Of a stretch of DNA of 12,620 nt, positions 7,437-12,620 are shown one piece after another (positions within the stretch are counted from its first letter, which is position 1; every line of letters begins with the position of its first letter). A program made the translations under genes and the position numbers. The notes beneath the pieces were generated by a model that made no database searches, had not been told where the DNA came from, and saw only the letters and a program-made list of their open reading frames with translations. The DNA is taken from positions 1 through 12,620 of the forward strand of contig JAFLUV010000057.1 of NCBI GenBank assembly GCA_022508635.1, in the 5' to 3' direction. The DNA comes from Prevotellaceae bacterium (GTDB lineage Bacteria > Bacteroidota > Bacteroidia > Bacteroidales > Bacteroidaceae).

Positions 7437-9203
7437 ATGAAAGACTTCATTAAGTACACTTTGGCCACGATTGTAGGCATCGTACTGGCCAGCATCATCT
7501 TTACAGTGATTGGTATTGTCTCGGTGGCAGGCATGGTAGCCAGCGAAAATGCAGGCAATGTTTTAGAAAAGAACAGTATCCTGCGTATTAAGTTGCAGGG
7601 AGAGATCACAGAGCGTACAGAGGAGAATCCCATGGACTTCCTGAGTAGGGGAGAAATAATGTCAATACCTCTGGACAAAGCGCTTGAAGCCCTGAAAAAG
7701 GCAGCAACGAACGACCGTGTCAAGGGCATTTATTTGGAAGGTGGTGTGCTGACAGCTGCACCAGCAGAGTTGCAGGAACTGCGTCAGGCATTGCTGGGAT
7801 TCAAGGAAAGCGGCAAATGGATTGTGGCTTATGGCGATGAGTATTCGCGCGGATCCTATTATCTTTGCTCCGTAGCTGACGAGGTGTTTCTCAACCCCAT
7901 CGGCATGTTGGATTGGAGCGGTATGTCGAGCCAGCCTATTTTCTATACCGGACTGATGAAGAAACTGGGCGTCAAGATGCAGGTTTTCAAGGTCGGTACC
8001 TACAAAAGCGCTGTCGAGCCTTTCATCTGTACTGAAATGAGTGATGCCAACCGCGAACAGGTACAGAGTTTCTTGGACAATATTTGGGGCAACATGTTGA
8101 AGGAAGTGGCTGCAAGTCGCCAGATCAACCCCGGTGAACTCAACGCCATGGCGGACAGCACGACGTTTCTCTCTCAGGCAGAAGTCTTCGTAAAGAATAA
8201 GCTTGTAGATAAGCTTGGCTATCTTAGTGATGTGAAAAAAGCACTCAAACAGCGTCTGGAACTGGATGAAGATGATGACTTGAACTTCGCTACACTGGCA
8301 GATGTGATTGCTTCCGATGGTTTAGGCAAGAAAATAGATGACGAGGTAGCAGTATACTATGCCTATGGGGAAATTGCCGATAGCCGTGCAGCGGGCTTCA
8401 GCCAAGAGCACAATATCACTGCCAAAGAAATGATGAAGGATCTTCAGGAGTTGCGCGAGGACGATGACGTGAAAGCTGTCGTGATACGTGTCAACAGTCC
8501 GGGTGGTTCTGCTTATGCCAGCGAACAGATATGGCATGAACTACAATTGTTACGTGCCAAAAAGCCCGTTGTCGTTAGTATGGGTGGCATGGCAGCAAGT
8601 GGAGGCTATTATATCAGCTGCGGAGCCAATCAGATATTTGCCGAACCCATGACGCTGACAGGTAGCATAGGCATTTTCGGTATGATACCTGATGCCAGTG
8701 AACTGCTGACTCAGAAGCTGGGGCTTACGTTTGATGTGGTCAAGACAAATGCTATGAGTGATTTTGGAGCCATGGGGCGTCCTTTCAATGCTAACGAGGC
8801 AGCCAAGATGCAAGGCTATGTCAATCGCGGTTATGAACTTTTTACGAGCCGTGTGGCAGATGGGCGCGGCATGGAACAGGATAGTGTGAAGGCCATTGCA
8901 GAGGGACGTGTATGGACGGGCGAACAGGCACTTTCCATTGGCCTTGTTGATAAATTGGGTAATCTAAACGATGCTGTTGAGGCTGCTGCTTTGCTTGCAG
9001 AATTGGAAGACTATACGGTGGGGCGCTACCCCCAGGTAAAACCATGGTATGCAAGTCTTGTGGACAGGGCAGGCAGCAACTACATGGACAGCCGCATCCG
9101 TGCTGCTATGGGGGAATACTATCCTGCCTATGCCTTTGTTAAGCGTATCGGTAAGGTGAACCCCATTCAGGCACGTTTACCCTTTGACCCAAACATTAAG
9201 TAA
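7437..9203 (+). CDS. sppA: Signal peptide peptidase SppA, 67K type
   Basis: A membrane-anchored serine protease, thought to degrade cleaved signal peptides and other membrane-associated peptides. At 588 residues it is the long, duplicated type. One N-terminal anchor spans about residues 7-34. The N-terminal peptidase half supplies the general-base lysine in VGTYKSAVEPF (Lys190), and the C-terminal half supplies the nucleophile in GGMAASGGYY (Ser388), after NSPGGSAYASEQ (353-364) and before LTGSIGIFG. The Lys/Ser pair corresponds to K209/S409 of E. coli SppA, so the enzyme looks active. AGG at 7431-7433 is too close to the ATG to be a normal Shine-Dalgarno. It is first in a run with lpxK, the purine nucleoside phosphorylase gene and thiL. 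Confidence 0.96.
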   Translation: MKDFIKYTLATIVGIVLASIIFTVIGIVSVAGMVASENAGNVLEKNSILRIKLQGEITERTEENPMDFLSRGEIMSIPLDKALEALKKAATNDRVKGIYLEGGVLTAAPAELQELRQALLGFKESGKWIVAYGDEYSRGSYYLCSVADEVFLNPIGMLDWSGMSSQPIFYTGLMKKLGVKMQVFKVGTYKSAVEPFICTEMSDANREQVQSFLDNIWGNMLKEVAASRQINPGELNAMADSTTFLSQAEVFVKNKLVDKLGYLSDVKKALKQRLELDEDDDLNFATLADVIASDGLGKKIDDEVAVYYAYGEIADSRAAGFSQEHNITAKEMMKDLQELREDDDVKAVVIRVNSPGGSAYASEQIWHELQLLRAKKPVVVSMGGMAASGGYYISCGANQIFAEPMTLTGSIGIFGMIPDASELLTQKLGLTFDVVKTNAMSDFGAMGRPFNANEAAKMQGYVNRGYELFTSRVADGRGMEQDSVKAIAEGRVWTGEQALSIGLVDKLGNLNDAVEAAALLAELEDYTVGRYPQVKPWYASLVDRAGSNYMDSRIRAAMGEYYPAYAFVKRIGKVNPIQARLPFDPNIK

Positions 9204-9253
9204 GCGCACTGCGAGGGCAAAATAGTAAAGCAAGACAATACGAGCAGGAAGCA

Positions 9254-10345
9254 ATGATGGGGAAATGTCGCCGATGGTTAATGCCGTTGAGTTGGCTCTA
9301 TGGGCTGGCAATGGACATTCGGAACGCTTTGTTTGACTGGAGAGTGCTCCCGTCAGAAGCGTATAGTATTCCTATCATTAATGTTGGCAACATTACCATG
9401 GGTGGCACGGGTAAGACTCCTCACGTGGAATACCTCATTCGTTTGCTTTCCAGTCGCTATCGTGTGGCAGTGCTCAGTCGCGGATACCGACGCAGAACAC
9501 GTGGTTACCTCTTGGCGACAACTACTTCCGCTGTGCATGAGATAGGCGACGAGCCTTGGCAGATAAAGCAGAAGTTCCCGGATATATATGTGGCAGTAGA
9601 CGTCAACCGTCGAAGAGGCATAACGCGGCTCATGTCCGACGACGCGACGCGGGACGTGGAAGTTATTTTGTTGGATGATGCTTTCCAGCATCGCTATGTT
9701 AAGGCTGGACAGAACATCCTCTTGATAGACTACAGACGTCTTATTTCCGATGACTGCCTTTTGCCTGCCGGAAATCTTCGCGAACGTGCTTCCTCCAGCC
9801 AGCGTGCCACGATGGCCATTGTCACCAAGTGTCCGCCGCACATTCCTGCCATAAGTTACCGCGCAGTGATGCTGTCGCTGTCTTTGAGGCCTTACCAGCA
9901 ACTTTTTTTCAGTACTTTCACCTATGGCACGCTACGCCAGCTTTGGGGCGAAGGCGAACTGGAACTCTCCGACTTACGCAATGACGACATCCATGTGCTG
10001 CTCCTTACCGGCATTGGCAATCCTTGGCAGATGGAGCAAGATGTACGTTGCTTTGCACAACACGTAAAGATGCTCACTTTTCCTGACCATCATTATTATA
10101 CCCACGGTGATGCCGAACTTATCTGGCGTGCATTAGCTGCGCTACCCAAACCGCGCGTTGTCATTACTACCGAGAAGGATGCTGCTCGCCTGCGACAGTT
10201 ACGCTGTCTTGATGAAGAAGTACGACAAGCTGTTTACGTGCTGCCTGTCAAGGTGGATTTCATGAGAGAAGAAAGAGAAAAGTTTGACGAAACGATATTA
10301 GACTATGTATGGAAGAATAAAAGAAACGGCGGCATGGCTCAGTGA
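9254..10345 (+). CDS. lpxK: Tetraacyldisaccharide 4'-kinase LpxK
   Basis: Phosphorylates the 4' position of the lipid A disaccharide precursor with ATP at the cytoplasmic face of the inner membrane, making lipid IVA. The 363-residue protein opens with LMPLSWLYGL, the membrane-associated N-terminus typical of LpxK. The P-loop is GNITMGGTGKT (45-55). LSRGYRRR (74-81), DDAFQHR (141-147; DDG.QHR in Proteobacteria) and the C-terminal TTEKDAARL are further family motifs. Two ATGs in a row (9254, 9257) could start it. It lies 50 bp after sppA and overlaps the next gene by 41 bp, supporting co-transcription. Its presence implies an outer membrane with lipid A, so a Gram-negative host. Confidence 0.95.
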   Translation: MMGKCRRWLMPLSWLYGLAMDIRNALFDWRVLPSEAYSIPIINVGNITMGGTGKTPHVEYLIRLLSSRYRVAVLSRGYRRRTRGYLLATTTSAVHEIGDEPWQIKQKFPDIYVAVDVNRRRGITRLMSDDATRDVEVILLDDAFQHRYVKAGQNILLIDYRRLISDDCLLPAGNLRERASSSQRATMAIVTKCPPHIPAISYRAVMLSLSLRPYQQLFFSTFTYGTLRQLWGEGELELSDLRNDDIHVLLLTGIGNPWQMEQDVRCFAQHVKMLTFPDHHYYTHGDAELIWRALAALPKPRVVITTEKDAARLRQLRCLDEEVRQAVYVLPVKVDFMREEREKFDETILDYVWKNKRNGGMAQ

Positions 10346-11114
10346 AAGAATGCCTAACGCGCCACAGACTGCTATTGTGCTTGGGACTGGTCTTGGATAC
10401 CTGACCGAGCGAATTGAGAAACTCCTGTGCATCCCTTATGCCGATATTCCTAATTTCCCTGTCTCTACGGTGGAAGGGCATGCCGGACAGCTCATCTTCG
10501 GACGCCTTGGAGGGCGGGATGTAATGGCTTTGGACGGACGCTTCCATTACTATGAGGGCTATACAATGCAGCAGGTGACGTTCCCTGTCCGTGTAATGTA
10601 CGAGCTGGGCATACGCACCCTCTTCGTCAGCAATGCGGCAGGTGGGATGAATCCTGCCTTTGCCATCGGCGACATCATGATTATCACCGACCATATCAAT
10701 CTTCTGCCCGAGCATCCCCTGCATGGCCCGAACATTCCCACTGGTCCGCGTTTTCCGGACATGAGCGAGGCATATAGCCGGGAACTCATAGCTTTGGCTG
10801 ACGACATTGCTGCAGAGCATGGCATCAAGGTGCAGCACGGTGTCTATCTGTCTACTCAGGGACCCACTTTTGAGACACCTGCCGAATACCGTATGTTTGC
10901 CCGCATGGGTGCGGATGCCGTCGGAATGAGTACTGTTCCTGAGGTTATCGTTGCCAATCACTGTGGCATACGCTGCTTCGGCGTGAGCGTCATCACTGAC
11001 CTTGGCGGTATGGACGTTCCCGTCAAGGTCAGTCACGAGGAGGTACAGCTTGCTGCTCGTGCTGCACAGCCTTCCATGGCGACCATTATGGAAGAGCTGG
11101 TGAAGAGGGTTTAG
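10305..11114 (+). CDS. punA: Purine nucleoside phosphorylase, trimeric type
   Basis: Splits purine nucleosides (typically inosine and guanosine for this type) with phosphate into base and ribose 1-phosphate, in purine salvage. The 269-residue protein has AIVLGTGLGYL near the N-terminus (phosphate loop), GRFHYYEGY, VSNAAGGMNP, LSTQGPTFETPAEYRM and the substrate-site region GADAVGMSTVPEVIVA, all diagnostic of the low-molecular-mass trimeric family. I start it at 10305 (MYGRIKETAAWLSERM), inside the end of lpxK, because the helix before the phosphate loop is normally present. The ATG at 10350, after the lpxK stop, would remove 15 residues and is the alternative. The 41-bp overlap suggests translational coupling. 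Confidence 0.94.
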   Translation: MYGRIKETAAWLSERMPNAPQTAIVLGTGLGYLTERIEKLLCIPYADIPNFPVSTVEGHAGQLIFGRLGGRDVMALDGRFHYYEGYTMQQVTFPVRVMYELGIRTLFVSNAAGGMNPAFAIGDIMIITDHINLLPEHPLHGPNIPTGPRFPDMSEAYSRELIALADDIAAEHGIKVQHGVYLSTQGPTFETPAEYRMFARMGADAVGMSTVPEVIVANHCGIRCFGVSVITDLGGMDVPVKVSHEEVQLAARAAQPSMATIMEELVKRV

Positions 11115-11153
11115 GGTTCTGCATCAATGGCTGAAATTAAAAGTTAACAGGTA

Positions 11154-12263
11154 ATGGAAATATCGGAATTGGGCGAGTTCGGCCTTATAGAGCGTCTTGC
11201 CAGAGAGATAGAAGTCAAGAATGAGGGCACGGTGAAAGGCATTGGCGACGATTGTGCGGTGCTGGCTCCGACTGCCGGCATGCGCACCGTCGTGACGACT
11301 GACCTGCTGGTAGAAGGCGTGCATTTTGATTTGTCCTACGTGCCATTGCTGCATCTTGGCTACAAGGCTGTGATGGTCAACCTGAGCGACATCTTCGCCA
11401 TGAATGCCCGGCCGCGCCAGCTGACGGTCAGTCTGGCTATCAGCAGCAAGTTCTGTGTGGAGGACATCGAGGCGCTCTATGACGGCATGCGCAAGGCTTG
11501 CACGAAGTGGGGCGTGGACATTGTAGGCGGTGATACGACGAGCAGTCTGACTGGGCTTTGTATCAGCATCACGGCCATTGGCGAAGCCCGTCCCGAGGAT
11601 ATCGTCCTGCGCAGTGGTGCCCGTCCTAACGACCTCGTTTGTGTCAGCGGCAACCTCGGCGCAGCCTATATGGGCTTGCAGCTGCTGGAACGCGAGAAGG
11701 TCATCTACGACCAGCAGGTGGCAGACCTCCGGAAAAGGATGGGCGATGCCAAGGCTAAGGGTGACACAAGCGAACTTACGGCTCTTAACGCGCAGCTTTC
11801 CACTCTCAGCCAGCCTGACTTCTCGGGACGCGAGTATCTGCTCGAACGCCAGCTCAAGCCGGAGGCACGTGGCGACATCATTACGGTTTTGCAGCAGGCA
11901 GGCATACATCCCACCAGCATGATGGACGTGAGCGACGGCCTGAGCAGTGAGCTCTTGCACATCTGCCGTCAGAGCCAGACGGGATGCCGTATCTACGAGG
12001 AGCGTCTTCCCCTTGACTATCAGACAGCGGCCATGGCGGAGGAGCTGAACCTCAACGTCAGCACCTGTGCCCTGAACGGCGGCGAAGACTACGAGCTGCT
12101 TTTCACCGTGCCCCTTGAACAGAACGATGCCGTGCAGGCCTTGGAGGATATCCGCGTTATCGGCTACATCACTGATGCCGATAAGGGATGTGCCCTCATC
12201 ACGCGTGACGGAGGTGAGTTCGCCCTCAAGGCGCAAGGATGGAATCCCTTGAAGAAGGAGTGA
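11154..12263 (+). CDS. thiL: Thiamine-monophosphate kinase ThiL
   Basis: Phosphorylates thiamine monophosphate to thiamine pyrophosphate, the last step of cofactor synthesis. The 369-residue protein shows the AIR-synthase-like ATP fold: GIGDDCAVL (29-37), LLVEGVHFDL (51-60), MVNLSDI (74-80), GGDTTSS (125-131), VSGNLGAAY (164-172), MMDVSDGLSSELLHIC (256-271) and NGGEDYELLF (308-317). It is somewhat longer than the family members I remember. The excess appears to be a charged helical insertion at about 184-221, between LQLLEREK and FSGREYLLERQLKPEAR. It begins 39 bp after the purine nucleoside phosphorylase gene and is probably the last well-supported gene of the sppA transcript. GC content appears higher than in dnaE. 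Confidence 0.95.
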   Translation: MEISELGEFGLIERLAREIEVKNEGTVKGIGDDCAVLAPTAGMRTVVTTDLLVEGVHFDLSYVPLLHLGYKAVMVNLSDIFAMNARPRQLTVSLAISSKFCVEDIEALYDGMRKACTKWGVDIVGGDTTSSLTGLCISITAIGEARPEDIVLRSGARPNDLVCVSGNLGAAYMGLQLLEREKVIYDQQVADLRKRMGDAKAKGDTSELTALNAQLSTLSQPDFSGREYLLERQLKPEARGDIITVLQQAGIHPTSMMDVSDGLSSELLHICRQSQTGCRIYEERLPLDYQTAAMAEELNLNVSTCALNGGEDYELLFTVPLEQNDAVQALEDIRVIGYITDADKGCALITRDGGEFALKAQGWNPLKKE

Positions 12264-12589
12264 GGGGGCGTTCCATCGCGTTGCTTTTTTTTGAGAGTCT
12301 TATACTGCATGAACGGAAGGCGTGGTTTAAAGACTTCACAGATACGGACAGGGATTTCAGTTTCAGCCAGGTGCCTGACGTCTGGGCGTCGTGCTATCTT
12401 GTCTTGTCGCGCAGCTATGGCTACACCGAGGGCGTGACGTTCGACGGCTATAGCGGGGAATACCGATTCCGCTCCGAAACTCTGCTTTTCTTTGTAAGCG
12501 TCAGAAAACCATCCCATTGCATTTGGCCGATAATCCCATTGCGGTGGGACGCGATTCCCTTGCGCGTGGGACGGCATTCCCACGCCTAA
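12239..12589 (+). CDS. Small unrecognised frame after thiL, possibly partial or decayed
   Basis: An open frame of 116 codons whose ATG lies inside the last codons of thiL (25-bp overlap, different frame). I recognise no family. Residues about 1-85 (for example HERKAWFKDFTDTDRDFSFSQ) use G/C-ending codons such as GAC, TTC, GGC and GTG, like the neighbours, which favours real coding origin. From about codon 88 the frame enters the 22-bp repeat array, where the protein (PIIPLRWDAIPLRVGRHSHA) is just translated repeat. The true gene may therefore be truncated by the repeats, end elsewhere, or not exist. No promoter or ribosome-binding site is visible; expression by coupling to thiL is possible. 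An opposing minus-strand frame (12164-12583) also spans this region and looks less gene-like. Confidence 0.35.
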   Translation: MESLEEGVRGRSIALLFFESLILHERKAWFKDFTDTDRDFSFSQVPDVWASCYLVLSRSYGYTEGVTFDGYSGEYRFRSETLLFFVSVRKPSHCIWPIIPLRWDAIPLRVGRHSHA

Positions 12590-12609
12590 GGGACTATTCC
12601 GGGAATGAA
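12500..12609. repeat. Degenerate 22-bp tandem repeat array with inverted repeats
   Basis: Five degenerate units start at 12500, 12522, 12544, 12566 and 12588. ATCCCATTGC recurs exactly 22 bp apart (12511 and 12533), GTGGGACG recurs exactly 22 bp apart (12544 and 12566), and AAGGGAC falls at 12588 in the same phase. ATTCCC is shared by the third and fourth units. Short inverted repeats are built in, including TCCCA-N6-TGGGA across the second and third units, and an 8-bp perfect hairpin in the fourth. The array starts within the unrecognised frame after thiL and may extend past the window. The period is seen directly; its function is not known to me. Confidence 0.75.
12564..12585. repeat. Perfect 8-bp hairpin in the right-hand repeat array
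   Basis: GCGTGGGA (12564-12571) and TCCCACGC (12578-12585) are perfect reverse complements around a 6-base loop (CGGCAT). It is the strongest hairpin I saw in the window. It could end the thiL transcript, but no run of T follows on the plus strand, so intrinsic termination is unproven; stabilising the mRNA 3' end or protein binding are alternatives. Confidence 0.6.
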
Positions 12610-12620
12610 AGATGTTGTAA

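Noticed and set aside
10260..11036. A 258-codon minus-strand frame opposite the purine nucleoside phosphorylase gene
   Set aside because: It is antisense to a clearly recognised enzyme, with no domain and no promoter-like sequence before its start.
11124..12236. A 370-codon open frame on the minus strand opposite thiL
   Set aside because: It mirrors thiL almost end to end, the product has no recognisable motif, and thiL carries all family motifs on the other strand. It is a codon-bias shadow.
12164..12583. A 139-codon minus-strand frame across the end of thiL and the repeat array
   Set aside because: Its N-terminal part is translated repeat and its C-terminal part is antisense to thiL; nothing in between looks conserved.

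Overview
The window reads as a chromosomal housekeeping segment of a member of the Bacteroidales, most likely Prevotella-like. The reasons are: the promoters match the Bacteroidota -7 consensus TAnnTTTG rather than TATAAT; Shine-Dalgarno sequences are weak or absent; and the proteins (a large DnaE with an insertion between its PHP and polymerase parts, a short phosphatidylserine decarboxylase, an LpxK with DDAFQHR) look like the Bacteroidota forms. The assignment rests on recalled family features, not on a search.

Layout. Bases 1-99 hold a degenerate 22-bp tandem repeat with CTCGAG palindromes beyond the 3' end of dnaE. Bases 100-3840 (minus) encode the replicative polymerase DnaE. A 170-bp divergent intergenic region (3841-4010) carries a good Bacteroidota promoter and a perfect inverted repeat, and separates dnaE from psd-pssA (4011-5421, plus), two consecutive steps of phosphatidylethanolamine synthesis. 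rsmA/ksgA (5481-6290, minus) converges on pssA. From the other side of a compact divergent promoter, a YbhN/LPG-synthase-like membrane protein runs rightward (about 6369-7343). A new promoter at about 7383 starts a plus-strand run of sppA, lpxK, a purine nucleoside phosphorylase gene and thiL (7437-12263), with short gaps or overlaps that suggest one transcript. After thiL, a small unrecognised frame (12239-12589) runs into a second 22-bp-period repeat array (about 12500-12609) rich in short inverted repeats.

How the genes fit together. Much of the window serves the cell envelope: Psd and PssA make phosphatidylethanolamine, LpxK completes the lipid A precursor, SppA is a membrane peptidase, and the YbhN-like protein is a polytopic membrane protein of a lipid-related family. 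The rest is core metabolism or information processing (DnaE, RsmA, purine salvage, ThiL).

I found no mobile element, CRISPR array, RNA gene or defence system, and no convincing new multi-gene system. The least explained material is the two 22-bp-period arrays at the window edges, a coiled-coil-like insertion in ThiL, and the orphan frame after thiL.
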